Assembly (NCBI RefSeq): GCF_003945595.2
Contig: NW_024104084.1
Span: 124,001-188,000 of the forward strand
From: Pipra filicauda
Lineage: Eukaryota > Chordata > Aves > Passeriformes > Pipridae
Direction of reading: 5' to 3'
DNA: 64,000 nucleotides
Of the stretch, positions 24,879-37,358 are shown one piece after another; positions within the stretch are counted from its first letter, which is position 1, and each line of letters starts with the position of its first letter. The notes beneath the pieces were generated by a model. It searched no databases. It worked only from the letters and a program-made list of their open reading frames with translations, and was not told where the DNA came from. The translations under genes were made by a program, and so were the position numbers.

Positions 24879-25445
24879 CCACGATAAAATAGCACGAGAT
24901 TTGGTTGTAAATACTGTCAGTTATGCTATATTTTCTTCACACAGTTTGTTTTTTTCCTTTGGAAACAAATACACAGGGCCTAGTTTTTGCTGATGAATCT
25001 TTGGACCAAGACTGGATTTATACCTTTGACTCAAATATTCAAAATGCTCCAAGGTCACACAGTTTAGACAGACAGCATAGTTTCAATTCCCATGTCTCAC
25101 CTAGCCTCATCCAAGACAGATTTACTTAGATGTATGAAAATGGAATTAAGATCCTTTTCCCACAATTTAGGTAGAACACATGTGTGGTTACCATAGACTA
25201 ATAAAGTACACTTGAACTAGGGAATGCTCCTCTAAAGTGAAGATCAAGGAAGGATGTGGCATTGACTTGTTATTCAGAACCTACAAAAGAATGAACAACT
25301 ACCAAAAAAAAAAAAAGTTGTTCTTATCTCAACCTGTGATTTTTACCATTTTTTGCCTCCTGTTGGAGAGTGTAAGAGGAGCAGCTTGTGGTCTTTTTAG
25401 TGGGAGTACTAAATTTGGGAATAACACTCCTAAACCACAAAATCA

Positions 25446-25498
<53 letters not shown>

Positions 25499-26654
25499 GT
25501 TGATGAGGTCTGATTTGAATAAAATACTGACAGTGGACATAAATGAGTTTGTTAGAAGAGAAACAGAAATTCCAAAATGTAGATTGTGTGATCATACAAA
25601 ATCTGCATGAAATAGTTATTCCATACTAAGTTGATTATTTGAGCCAATCTACAGCATAGTGTCAGCTATGAATTTCACCCCTGTGAAGCTAAAGATGCTC
25701 TTTTGGGTGTGGACAAATGTTTCAGAATGCAGTAAGTCCCAATCAAGACTCCAACATAGAGTTAAGAGGAGTAGAGATGATAGAAATATTCACCTTCTTG
25801 ATAAATGTCAGAGAGAATAGCTATGAGCTGATATTAATGGTATTTCAGTGACCTAGTCACAGACAAAATAACTTTGTACAGTTCTAGGATAGAAGTTGTG
25901 CTGGATTTTGTCCCTGTTTTGAATGGGTGGTTGCAAAATAAGAAATCCATAATTCCCTTCAAATCTGAAGTTTTGCTTTTTTCTTTAACTGTGATCTTTC
26001 AACATTGTTGTCATAGTTATATCCCAAGTTGTGGAGAAGTAAGAAAGAACCACTTTAGGCTTTAGGATGCTCATTTGCAAAGTGCACAGGATAAAAGCAA
26101 CTGTGTCATTCAGCCTATGCTTCACAAATGAAAATAATAGCTGAAATGTATGCCAAATTGACTAAACTAATCAACCACCCTTTTGATGGGGTTATTATGC
26201 AATCACTACACTTTCTTCCAGAACATTTATGAAATCACAGACGATGCCATCCAGTTTTCATAAGTATTAGTTCAGAAAATAGACTATAATTCCACCACCT
26301 CTCTGCCTCCCTTTCTAGTGTGTTATAATTAATAATGAGCCTCAATGTTGTTTTGCTTTTCACAGCTTTAAAGTCAGAACCGAGGCTGTTCTTCTGTCTT
26401 CCGTTCACTTTACAAATTTTATGGAAAGACAACTCAGGTATTAAAATAATCACTTGGGCTTCAGGCTCTACTTCCTTGTTCTTCTGTCTTCCCCTTTCCG
26501 TGAGAAAGGGATGATATCACCTTACCTTTCTTCTTTTGTTTCTCTGAGCTTTCTATTATATGCGACCTTCAGAACAAACTATGACACTTCCTAAACAGGG
26601 ACTGAAAGCAACTCATTATCTGAATAGAAAAACTGACCATTTGAGTTGCATCTA
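24879..26654. other. Unique DNA, no gene seen
   Basis: Contains the 50-nt poly(A) at 25447-25496 and a shorter A run near 25303-25315. Frames 24923-25129 and 25874-26065 have no recognisable features. Confidence 0.55.
25447..25496 (+). repeat. Pure poly(A), 50 nt
   Basis: Fifty consecutive A residues. CR1 does not make poly(A) tails, so this is either an expanded A-run or the tail of an unrecognised retrocopy. The upstream 200 bases resemble no transcript I know and no flanking duplication is evident. Confidence 0.95.
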
Positions 26655-26867
26655 TTTTTGGTCTACTATGAAACACCGGAGGGTGAGACACTGGCATAGG
26701 TTGCTCAGAGAAGTTGTGAATACCCCGTCATTGGAATTGCTCGGGGTCAGGTTGGATGAGACTTTGAGTAGACTGGTGAAAGGTGTCCCTGCCAATGGAA
26801 GGATTTGATCTACGCAATCCTTAAAGGTCCCTTCCAGTCTAAACTGTTCTGTGATTTTATGGTTCTA
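26655..26867 (+). mobile_element. CR1 LINE 3' end, plus strand
   Basis: Last codons of ORF2 in one frame (RHWHRLLREVVNTPSLELL, family RHWNxLPREVVxSPSLExF), then the 3' UTR ending AAAGGTCCCTTCCAGTCTAA, ACTGTTCTGTGATTTTATGG. Stop at about 26806. 5'-truncated, about 210 bases. Confidence 0.9.
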
Positions 26868-26973
26868 CAGCAATAACAGCACCATTCAAGCAACAGTAAT
26901 AATGAGCATTGCTGGAGTTCCCAATGAATGTTAGACAGCTTTAGTTGAAACAAGGGAGAATTTATCAGCTTTA

Positions 26974-27860
26974 CAGAATCATAGAATTAATTAAGTTGGG
27001 AAAGACCCCTGAGATCATTGAGTCCACCCTTTGACCAAATGCCACCCTGTCAATTAGACCATGTACAGTCATTTCTTCAATACCTCCAGGGATGGTAACC
27101 ACCACCTCCCTGGACAGCCCGTTCCAATGTCTAATCACATTCCCCCTAACATCCAACCTAAAACTCCGCTGGTGCAGCTTGAGGCTATGTCTTCTTGTCC
27201 AGTCACTAGGTGGTCGGGAGAAGAGCCTAACCCCCCCCCCCCCGGCTACAACCTCCTTTCAGCTAGTTGTAGTTATAGGGTCACCCCTGAGCCTTTCCTT
27301 CTTTTGCTGTATAACTCCAGCTCCCTCAGCTGCTCCTCATCACACTTGTGTACCAGATCCTTCCTCAGCTTCATTGCCCTTCTCTGGACTCTCCAGCACC
27401 TCAATGTCCTTCCTGAATTGAGGGGCCCACAACTGGAGATGTGGCCTCACCAGTGCCCAGTACAGGGCAGAATCACCTCCCTACTCCTGCTGGCCACACT
27501 ATTGCTGACACAGCCCATTATGTCCCTGGACTTCTTGGCCACTTGGGCACACCTGGGCTCATGTTCAGCCACTGTTGACCAGCATCCCCAGGTCCTTACC
27601 TGCTGGGGTGCTTTCCAGCCTCTCTGCCCCCAGCCTGAGAGCTGCGTGGGGTTATTTTGGCCAAACTGCAAGACCTGGAACTTGGTCTTATTGAACCTCA
27701 TATCACTGACCTCAGCCCATCTATCCAGCTTGTCCAGAGTCCTCTGCAGAGCCTTCCTACTCTCAAGCAGATCAATACTCCCACCCAACTGGTTGTCGTC
27801 TGCAAATTTACTAAGGGTGGACTTGATCCCCTCACAGAGATCATTAATAAAGATATTGAA
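26974..27860 (-). mobile_element. CR1 LINE, 5'-truncated, minus strand
   Basis: The plus strand begins CAGAATCATAGAATTAATTA (complement of the 3' tail) and ends in the complement of the RT region near CTGCAAATTTACTAAGGGTG and CATTAATAAAGATATTGAA. On the minus strand 27447-27788 translates to GGSIDLLESRKALQRTLDKL and later [20 protein letters not shown], the stretch after the FADD box. Frameshifts and a 13-nt C run (27231-27243) break the frame. Its 3' end faces that of the preceding CR1 about 106 bases away (tail to tail). Confidence 0.9.
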
Positions 27861-29290
27861 TCTTGAATTAAAGTTTGACTACTACAATATGCAGAGCAGA
27901 ACTGGCCCGAAAAATGAAGGTTGGTCCTATGAGTCATATAAGTGAACCATACTGCTCCAAGATCTGGACTTTGAACAGAAGGTGGTCCAGAAAGGCTTTA
28001 CAGCACAGTTGCAAAGTCAAACAGTAGCACAGCTGGTAAGATGAGAATTTAGGCTAAGAACAAATTGTGACAACTGCACTCTAATGCAAACAAGCAATAA
28101 AGGCAACTGACAAGACTTGGCCAATAGCATGAGCTAGATTGTGGTTTGTGCTTGTATTCAATTACTTTAAATGAAATGCAAATGCATTACCAAAAAAAAA
28201 AAAAAAAAGAAAAAATATTAAGAAATGAGTACCTTCCAGTCCCACTGACACCCACCAGCTGCAAAGCTTCCCAGCATGTGGCACTGTACGCCCTCAATAG
28301 TGATAGCTCTTCTTTTTCCAGCAGCAGTGACTAAATGTTTCACTACCACAGCTGCTTTTTGGCTCAGTTGCTGCTCACTGCTTGTACTTCAATTTCTCTT
28401 TTCATTTTAGATTTCAGTGGCCCCTTTTCCCATTATACTGAGTAATATATGAGCCTGAATGATGTGTGTAATGGGAAACTGATGTTATGTGTGTACTTTA
28501 TTGACACAACTGACAAGAAAAGCCTTAGCCTACATCTCTAAGTAGTGTAATTTATTGTTCACTATCCCCTACTCACCCACATATAGTAGTAAATGAGAGA
28601 AAAAGAAAGCAGAATTGTAAGATCACTCTTTTCCCAAATACTTACAAACAAACAAACCAAAATCATTAAACCTGAAAGAAGTGTTTCTTGTCTCTTACAC
28701 TGCATGACTAGAGAGTAATGTCTAAAATTTTGCCCCCAGACAGAGAGGTGACCCACATATCTAAGTCTCGAGGTCTGGGATGAGAGAATACTTGTCCACT
28801 ATGGTTTTAAACAAGTATAAGACAACATCAGAATGGGGATTGGTGTCCTGTGAGCTGAACTCTATATCTCTACCCTGCAATGGTGCATTAATTGCTTCCC
28901 GGTTGCTAAGTGTCCAGGATGACAGCAGTCAGTGTTGGCACATGGTTATACTACCTCGGCAATGAGTTTGCATATTGAAACAAGTTTTTGGTAGGGTTAA
29001 ATCAGATCATCAATAGCTGTTGCAGGTAAATATAAACAGTGTCAATGCAGCAACTTCTTACAAAAATAATCTATAAAACTCTGAGCTTCCAAATTAGGAT
29101 AATCTCCAAGGTGTGATATGTGTGTATACATATACATAAGAAAATCAGAATATTTTTTGCATTTTCCCCTTTCAAGTCATTTTTATTATTTTATGTTTCT
29201 TTTGGGAGTTTAGAAAACTGTTGGATTATAACTCCTTTGCTTTGCCTCCCTTCTCACCTATGTGCTTTTCACCTTTTTATATATGATTAT
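27861..29290. other. Unique DNA, no gene seen
   Basis: AT-rich with an A run at about 28192-28215. Nothing recognised. Confidence 0.55.
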
Positions 29291-29482
29291 TAGATTCATT
29301 GGGTTTACAACCACAAAGGACCTTGTGGATAAGTAATCTGACCTGCATGAGTCCTAGCATAGGCTTTCATTGTTCCTGTACCTAATCCTAAAACCTGTCA
29401 TTGAACTAGAACACACATTGGTGAAAGGCACTTAGTTTTGATAAAGATTTCAAGATTTCAGCAGTGAAGAATCCATTCATTA
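29291..29482 (-). mobile_element. Ancient CR1 3'-end remnant, minus strand
   Basis: On the plus strand ACCACAAAGGACCTTGTGG, AAGTAATCTGACCTGCATGA, TCATTGAACTAGAACACAC, TTTTGATAAAGATTTCAAG and GTGAAGAATCCATTCAT follow the order of the reversed 3' UTR of old sauropsid CR1s (ATCTAGTCTGACCTCC...GAACTAGAGCATAT...TTGATTTAAAGATTTCAAGTGATGGAGAATCCA). It is strongly diverged, much older than the tails ending in ATTCTATG. Confidence 0.6.
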
Positions 29483-32329
29483 TAAGGGGTGAGTAGAGAC
29501 ACTATGCAAAGATGTCTGGGGATTTGCATTTAAAATAGGAATAAAATCTCTTTTTCACAGCTGAAAGATTGAATTTGCTCTCCTGCTTTGGCATAATAAC
29601 ATTCAAACTGAATTTTCTATGTTCTTTGATTAGTAAAAAGAGTCCGTAACTTCTGCATAAAAACCCAGAAAGAATACTTCCTTTGTGAAATTATTCTGCT
29701 TTCCTCAGGTTTCTTTGGGCTTCTTTTAAAATGAAGCTAGTTAGAAGACCAGAATATTTCACACATTTCCTCATTTCAAGATGCTCTTTTAAAGTTATTC
29801 TACTTTTCCAGGATGAAAATATGGTACTATTCTTTCCTTCTCCGGTTCCTTCACACTTACACAGTTTCTCTCATTGCTGGAAAGTCATTAGAAAAGATAA
29901 GAGCAAATGTTATTTGTTGAAACTGTTACTTCATAAAGGTCTTATCCTCCAAATGCTTTAATACTCAGTATTTAAAAAAACATCAAATCACTCAATAAGA
30001 ATAGTAATGAAAAAAGTTTCACCAGTTTTGAATTAAAAAAAAAATAAATATCTGTATTATTTTGCAATATATGTTGCCCAGGATTTATCTGGACAATGTT
30101 TCCAACAGAAATATTGGAGTTCTTTCCTTAATTTATATAAATGAATATGAAATGTCATCAGAGCAACAGTTGTTAATGTTCCCGATGTTGTTTCCTTTCT
30201 AATCAAAGAGAGTCTGCAAAGGTCCCTCCTTGACCATTCCTTACTGGCCTGTTTTCCCAGGACCCCACAGTATTAGGATTTACCCTCATGACATGAAAAG
30301 CTCATTGGTATGACAAAGGAAATAGGCCATCACGAGTTTCACGCACTCGAAATTCTGCCACTTAATAATTTCAAGCCAAAAAAAGGATAAATTTTGCTTA
30401 TTATAGAGGGCTTCCCTTGTCATGAAGAACCATGGGTATTTGCTCTGTCCTGGAAATGAAAAACAAAGCATCTTAAAGCCCTTTGGGGATATCACACTCA
30501 AATGCATTTGAAGGAAAACAGAAATGTGACATTCTGATCTCTGAGACACTAAGAGCTTTATTTAAAAATCATGTACTCTAGCTCATTTTTTGAGGAAAAC
30601 AGTAATGTTCTGAGGTTAGCAAAGCAACTGTACAAACTCTTAGGTGCCTTCCACTGGCACTTAACCAGTGCACTCCTGCAGCCACAGCACAGACTATCTT
30701 ATCAGGAGGAATGATCAGAATGGGGGGGCAGGATCTGTCCCAGGGATTGGAAAGGATGTGTTTTTCTGCAGGAGTTCTGTCCCACAGCTACAGAGAGACA
30801 TCAGTGCACTCACTGTACCATGATGCAGGCAGATTAAAGTGAGAGCTCAGAAAAGGAACATGAAAGAAGTGGAACTACAACTGCTGAGACACTCTGGTGA
30901 CTCCACAACTTTAGTTACTGTGGAAATCAAATAGCTTGTGACCATGTATTTTCTCTGTGTTGTCAGAGAATTGATTAGATAACCTCCATCTGGCATTTCT
31001 TATTTTCCAGTAAATTTTTAAATTTAATTTTTTTTTTTTTATTACAAGTAGAGAGGTAGAGACATATACATTTAGGTTAAGGAATCATTAGGATTCAGTA
31101 GGAATATATCAGTAGGATATAAGGAGTTAAAGATTTATAGAAAGATACTGAGCATAGGGTGGTTTCCATATAAACTGTTTTAGGAGAAAAATGGTTATGA
31201 TGGAACTGAAGTAGGTATAGGTGAAACAAAAAACACCACAAGGACAATCTAGTGATCACAAATCAGTTCTGCTAGAAACTAAATAATGTAAAAAGGAGGT
31301 GTTTTCGCTTATAATTTTCATTTCATTCTTAACACTCATGGTTTTCCAGTTTGGGCTTCTCTCACCCTAACTTTTCCACACTGCCTACTTATAAGCATTC
31401 TTTTAAAGATATTGTTATTCTTACTATTAAAAGAGATGCACTTCTTAGTATTGAATTATTTGATGCTATTTCATTTTATTTCTCTCAGGTGCCACAAAGA
31501 ATAAAATGTACAGGTGTGAAATGAGCTTGAAAACATTGGGTATGGTACAGAGGAGAATTTAACCTTGCGACAGTGTAACATGACCCATTTCAATTACATA
31601 TGACTCCTAAAAACTCACTCACCATGTTCACTTAGAAATTCAAAATTGTCATCTTCAGATGCAACTTAATTAATATGTCCTTTTATACTGAGAAAACATC
31701 TCTCTGCCTGAAAACTCAATAGTTCATTGCAGTACGCCTACATAACACAACATTTTCTAGGCAGAAAACTAGTGGTTTGTTTGGGTTTCATTTTCCCCCC
31801 TTATCAAGGAAATGCCTTCAACTGCATTACTTAAATACATTTTTATGGTATTTGAACCAAAATAACTAAAACCCAAGCCAACACATGCACACACAATTTC
31901 TCATTGCCATAAAATAAAATATTGAATGTTTGAGGTCAACTGAAACATTTTACTAAGATCAAAAGATATCATTCTGACTTAATGTTTTAATTACATTTTG
32001 TCTATTTCATGTGAAAAAATTTAAAGACACTCAGAGATGGAAATTCAAATTCTAAAATTCTGGAAATTACAAAAATTCTGGAAAAGTTATTTTATAAGTT
32101 TAGTTTCTTTTTTTTTAATGATTTGTCTGGGAAAAAATAGACCTTTTTTTTCATTTTGTTTTGATGCTTCACAAAAACATTTTGCCAGGTTTTGCACTCT
32201 GGAAGGTATCAGAGCATCTGACACTCATGATAAATCTACATCTCAGCTGAGAAGCAGAGCAAAGAGGTTTTGTGGGACTAAGAGCTACAGCTCCTAGAGA
32301 GTGCAGTGGTAGATCATGAAACAGAAGGA
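29483..32329. other. Unique DNA, no gene seen
   Basis: AT-rich sequence without recognisable repeats or genes. Frames 29731-29961 (plus) and 30286-30549 (minus) are unremarkable. Confidence 0.55.
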
Positions 32330-32730
32330 ATCAAGCGGATCCATGCCACAAGGAAACATGGATGCTCGTGGTTTGGATGAGTAAACACTCTGGGTACAAT
32401 GCTGGCTGGATGGATGAGCCCAGAGAGTGGTGTTGACTGGAGTTACATCCACCTGAGGCAGGTCACAGTGGTGCTCCTCAGGGCTCAATACTGAGGCCAG
32501 ACCTGTTCAGCGTCATTGTCAGTGATCTGGAACTTCACTGAGTTCTTCTGAATACCTTCACTGAAAGGGTGGTCAGGTATTGAAACAGGCTGTCCAGGGA
32601 GGTGTTGGGACCACCATTTCTGGAAATGTTCAGAAAACATGGAGATGGCACTTTAGGATATGATTTAGTGGTGAACATGGCAGATCTTAAATATCTTTTC
32701 CAAACTAAATGAATCTATGATTCTCTAATT
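32330..32730 (+). mobile_element. CR1 LINE with internal deletion, plus strand
   Basis: First half is the RT region: GTGTTGACTGGAGTTACATC, CACAGTGGTGCTCCTCAGGG and CCTGTTCAGCGTCATTGTCA correspond to VVxNGVTSxW...QGSVLGPxLFNI. After GATCTGGAACTTCACTGAG it jumps directly to the ORF2 C-terminus/3' UTR (GGTCAGGTATTGAAACAGGC, complement-free plus sense), ending CTTTTCCAAACTAAATGAAT, CTATGATTCT. About 700 bases of the usual intervening sequence, including the FADD box, are missing. Confidence 0.8.
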
Positions 32731-33432
32731 TTATATTGTTTTAAGTTTGAACTTGGTAAAATTAATTGAACATTTAATGTTTATATTTACTATTGAAATT
32801 TACTTGTAATGTTTTAAAGTAATTTCATGACTTTGAGAATTTTAAAAGTATGATGTTTTAGTGATCATGATTATATTCCTGCACCTATTTCTTTCCTTAG
32901 TATTTTTCAGCTTTCGTAATTCAACAAGATAAGCCCAGTTTCACTTCTGACCAGCTGATGTGTCAGTACATGAAAACTATTCTTTGTTTCTCTTCTCTTT
33001 TTATCACAACGGTTGTTTCTTTGTAAGGGTAATGGAGACAGACATTTCACAAATCTCAGTCTCTTACCCATATCATTTTATGGTGTTCCTATCTTTTTGG
33101 TTCATTTCAGATGTCTTTTAAAAGCTTTTACTAGGCTTCATCTTGGGCTTTGAGCTGCTTAAATTATGTATCCTTTACTAAACAGAGAGCGTAGAGTGTA
33201 ACATATACATTCCTCTTAAACTTTGTGACCAAATCTTAGATAGTGTCTTGCTGTTGTGCCTCTGTCTTCAGGAGGATCATTCTGTGTTTGGTTTGTTGGT
33301 TTTTTTTTTTTCTTTCTTTTTGTATCAGCACAAGGCTCTGGATTCATCATTATATCACTCAGGAAAATCTAAAGGCCTTGCAAGCAGTCCTCACTCACAG
33401 TGCACGGTAATGGTCATCATCTTTTTTTAATT

Positions 33433-33545
33433 AAAAAAAAAAAAAAAGAAAAAGAAGAAGCCCCCTGCCCCCCCTAAAAAACCCTCGAAATCTCCCAAAC
33501 CCTAAACAATCAAAAAAACAAAAAAAGAACCAAAAAAAAATCCCA
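33433..33545 (+). repeat. A-rich then A/C-rich low-complexity tract
   Basis: A run, AAGAAG, then a C-rich core (CCCCCTGCCCCCCCTAAAAA) and CCCAAACCCTAAAC before further A runs. Confidence 0.85.
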
Positions 33546-35167
33546 TCATAGGATCAATCTACAAATAAGTGTGGAACTTCTTGTGTGGAACTCATTTTTC
33601 TCAGCTGAGGTGAACCTGGTAGATGTCTCTGTGGTAAGTGGTGTAGCTGTTTTCTGTACTTTCATCCAGGTGTGGAATCTGTGGCACACAGATAAATTTC
33701 TAGATCTTCTGCTTTCATATCTATTTTGTTTGCTGGTAAACCAACTGAGAACTTTGTCCTACTGATAATTTTATTCAAAGGACTTACTTTCACAAGAACT
33801 TTTAAACGGGAGCCTTACCCAGGAAAAGTAGGTGAGAAAATGTGAAGTGATCTTGTATGTGTTTTCATCCAAGGAAAAGCAATATTGCAGAGCTGACCAA
33901 GACCTTTTCTGACATTAGAGTAGTGCAGTGATACCTCTGTGACAAGTCTCTGGGATATTACCAGCTACATCCATCCTTGTATGTAAGTGAAAAACACCTG
34001 GGATTCTTCTCGGGCACTGGAAGCAGCAGAATGACCCTGACCTGTATTGGCTTAACTTGCTTATCCTTTGAAACAAAGTAATTGCATGTGAACTGCTCAT
34101 TAGAAATCATCTCTGGATTAAGCTAACTCCTTATCCATGCCTAAGAATTGATTCAAGGAGTTCTAGATGACTTAGGTCAAAAATATGTCACAGGCAGGTC
34201 TAAGTATATAATACTGTAGCTGATCAGGTTCCTGTGCCCAGATATATTCCCTGGTACTAAACAAGTTCAATTTATTTGTACAGATATTGCTACAGGATCC
34301 TTGATAAAAATATGGATTTAATAATATAGTGTGATGCACAAATGCATCATGCCTTTCAGCCTAGATACTTCTGAAGACATTTACTAAGCAAGAATAAAAC
34401 ACCATTTCTAGAGTAAAATTCCTTTTAAGGCCCTGCATATCTGTAGATACATTTGAGAACAGAATTTAATCCCCTGTAGCTGAGGATAAATACATTCTCC
34501 AATGCAGTCAGTTCTCAGGTAAAACATGTGCAGCTCCTGAAAGAAATAAAGAAAAGGATCTGTAACCTGCATCCAGACCAAACTCATTTTTCATGGCATG
34601 ACTCTGTTTCTGTCTTGTATTAATGTCATCTCAGCTTCAGATAGTGTCAGTGTCAGTTACATCCCATTCAGTGAGCCACAAAAAGCACCTACAGCATTTT
34701 GTGCGCTCAACCTGGAGGCAATCTGCTAACACTCAAGTGCTCATTGAATGGAAAATGATGCAACAGTTGACTAGCTGGAAAAATTATACTATGCAATAAA
34801 CAACGTGCTTTTCTGTTGCCTCCTCTCTGACCCATCACAGACAGTCATCCCTCAATGTATCCCTTGTGTGGGAGATTAGAGAGTTAAAAGTCAGGTAAGG
34901 TAACAGAGAATAAAAAACACTGAGGATGAATACAACAAGTTGAATAAGCCTTCTTTGGATTTAATGTGTTTGATATTTCAAAGACTGTGATTCTGCTCAG
35001 AGAGAAAACATGACTATCTCTATTTGATCCTCTTCTTTCTCAAATTGCTGGCATACTTGGGGTGTTTCTTCTAAGATTTTAAGTAGTTTTATTAATGGAT
35101 TGAGAAGTACATATTTTTGGTATATTTAGAAAGAAAAAAACCACAAAATTTGCTTATTTTTGCTCTA

Positions 35168-35221
35168 GGGGTTTTTTTTGTTTTGTTTTGGTTTTGGTTT
35201 TTTGTTTTTGTTTTTTTTTGT
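35168..35221 (+). repeat. T-rich (TTTTG)n tract
   Basis: Imperfect TTTTG/TTTGG units, pyrimidine-plus-G low complexity. Confidence 0.85.
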
Positions 35222-35604
35222 GCTTGTACAAGCCCTCTCCTCCATAAAAAGTCCTCCTTATTCCATTTTGGAGTTCTCTAATTAAAAACAAAACAACTAA
35301 ACAGTCAATCATTTTTAAATGAAAATGTGGTATTTTGCATTAACTTCTCTTAATAAATTATATTCTTGCAATATCAAGAGGATTCCTGTTACTCGGTGAG
35401 AGTCATGTCTTACTATTTCACTATGATGCCACATTCAGCATGGAAAAGACTGAGATTTGCTACTTTTTTATCAGGAAGTTACACCAACAAAGCTATCTTC
35501 TGGAAAACTCTAATTTGCAGATATTAATAATTGTCTTGATGTAGCAAGTCCAGCTTTCAAATGCAGTTATGAGTCTTATTACGACATAAAAAATGGTCAC
35601 AGTT

Positions 35605-36217
35605 TTGCAGAAAGTGGCTGAAAAACAAGAGAGCACCAAAAACCTCTGCCAGCAGCTCAAGGGAGGTGATTCTGCCCCTCTGCTCAGCCCTGGTGAGGCC
35701 ATAGCCCTGGAGTACTGTGTCCAGTTCTGGGCTCCTCAGTACAAGAGAGACATGGAGCTTTTGGAGCAGGTCCAGAGGGCTACAAAGATGATTAAGAGAC
35801 TGGAGCATCTCTCTTATGAGGAGAGGCTGAGAGAACTGGGCCTGTTTTGCCTCAAGAAGAGAAAACCGAGGGAGGACCTCATCAACATCTATCAGCATCT
35901 GAGGGGAGGTGTCTGAGGATGGAGCAGGCTCTGTTCTTTGGTGCCCAGCAATAGGACAAGAGGCAATGGGCAGAAACTGATACACAGCAACTTCCACCTG
36001 AGTATGAGGAAGAACTCCTTTCCTCTGCAGTGACAGAGCATGAACAGACTGCTTAGAGAGGGTGTGGAGTCTCCCTCACTGGCGATATTCCAGAATCATC
36101 TGGACACAACTAATGTGCTCTGGGTTGGATGGCCCTTCTTGAACAGGGGGGTTAGACCAAATGATCCACAGGGGTCCCTTCCAACCTCACCCACTCTGTG
36201 ACTCTGTGATTCTGTAA
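35605..36217 (+). mobile_element. CR1 LINE 3' half of ORF2 and 3' UTR, plus strand
   Basis: A frame at 35593-35916 carries the ORF2 C-terminal region: [40 protein letters not shown] and [21 protein letters not shown] stop at 35914-35916 ends it early. The 3' UTR then runs to CCCTTCCAACCTCACCCACT and CTGTGACTCTGTGATTCTG. 5'-truncated and inactive. The terminal octamers read CTGTGATT rather than CTATGATT, as in older subfamilies. Confidence 0.92.
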
Positions 36218-37283
36218 GCCTTAACCAGGAGATCAAAAACAATAAAAAGTAATTTTTGTTTCTATAGTCCCATAACTCCTTATTTCCTCATCCGAGACAC
36301 ATTCCCTTCAGAGATTCAGCTATGAATTGTCCTTTCTCGGAAGATGTCATGAAACAGTTCAACCCTGTGTTCTGAGCTTTGGCACGTTCTTTCTGTTTCC
36401 TCTCTCTTTTGCATTCAACAGAAATATGATTCAGGTCTTTAAGACTATGCAAGAGCTTGCTTGGGTGACAGGTACAGTGAATTGTACAGATTGTAGAGGG
36501 AATTGCAGTAAACAGTGCTGTTGTTGAGCTTTGGAAATAGCAATCAGATGTTTCTGCCCCACATGGTTTCAAAGTACCTGCCCCAAGATGGATGGTTCAA
36601 TCAGCATCAGACGTGCAGTTTCTCTTCTCTTCTCTGTCAGCCATAAAAAAGTGACACTGTGGATTTCTCATGTGGAGACAGGCTTTGAGGCTGGAAACCA
36701 GCCTACAGTGTAGAGGAGTCCATGGCATATCAAAGACACTGAGCTGAAGGCAAGTGTTATCTCATGAAAATCAAGTCAATTCAAGTTTCTCTCTGCCTGG
36801 AATATGCTGGAGATAAGTCTTGAAACAAGTGTCTAACTGTATATTTGAACAGTGGCCTTGCAAGCTCCCAGAGTTAAGAGAAGTTTTGACCTTGGAAAGT
36901 AAACTTTGCATACACAAAGTTTTGTGACTTCACTATGGAATTGTCTATGCTACATCCACAGTGCAAGTGTGGCATTTCTACAGCTGGGAGTTTGTGAGAT
37001 AAGTGGTATTGGCAAAAAGCCACTTTCCATGAAGTAAAAGTGCTGATAAATTCCTACGTCTCTATTAAAGCTCTAACAAACTTTTGGCCAATAAGACACT
37101 TCAGGAGACACACAGCTGAAGTGTCAGACTTTGAGTCTCTCATTCAGGCTTTAAGTCTCTCAGAGTCATAGAAAGTGACTTTGTGACAGCTGCGCTTTTC
37201 CAGACCATGTTTACCACATCCTATTTTAAGAGACAGAGATATCAAAACAGAAAGACTGAAGTGTAGGTCCCTTTCAAATGAAA

Positions 37284-37358
37284 TATTCCATTCTATTCTA
37301 TCCTATTCTATTCTACTCCATCCCATTCCATTCCATTCCATTCCACTCCATTCCTATT
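37284..37358 (+). repeat. (ATTCC/ATTCT)n pentamer repeat
   Basis: About 15 pentamers: ATTCCATTCTATTCTATCCT, then ACTCCATCCC and a purer CATTC block. The complement is (GGAAT)n, the same pentamer as primate satellite II/III, here as a short local microsatellite. Confidence 0.9.

Larger units (their letters stand above)
32731..35604. other. Unique DNA with low-complexity tracts
   Basis: No gene seen. A/C-rich tract at 33433-33545 and G/T-rich tract at 35168-35221 are entered separately. Confidence 0.55.

Noticed and set aside
27061..27945. 294-codon plus-strand open frame
   Set aside because: It is the antisense strand of a minus-strand CR1; the CR1 coding sense explains the openness.
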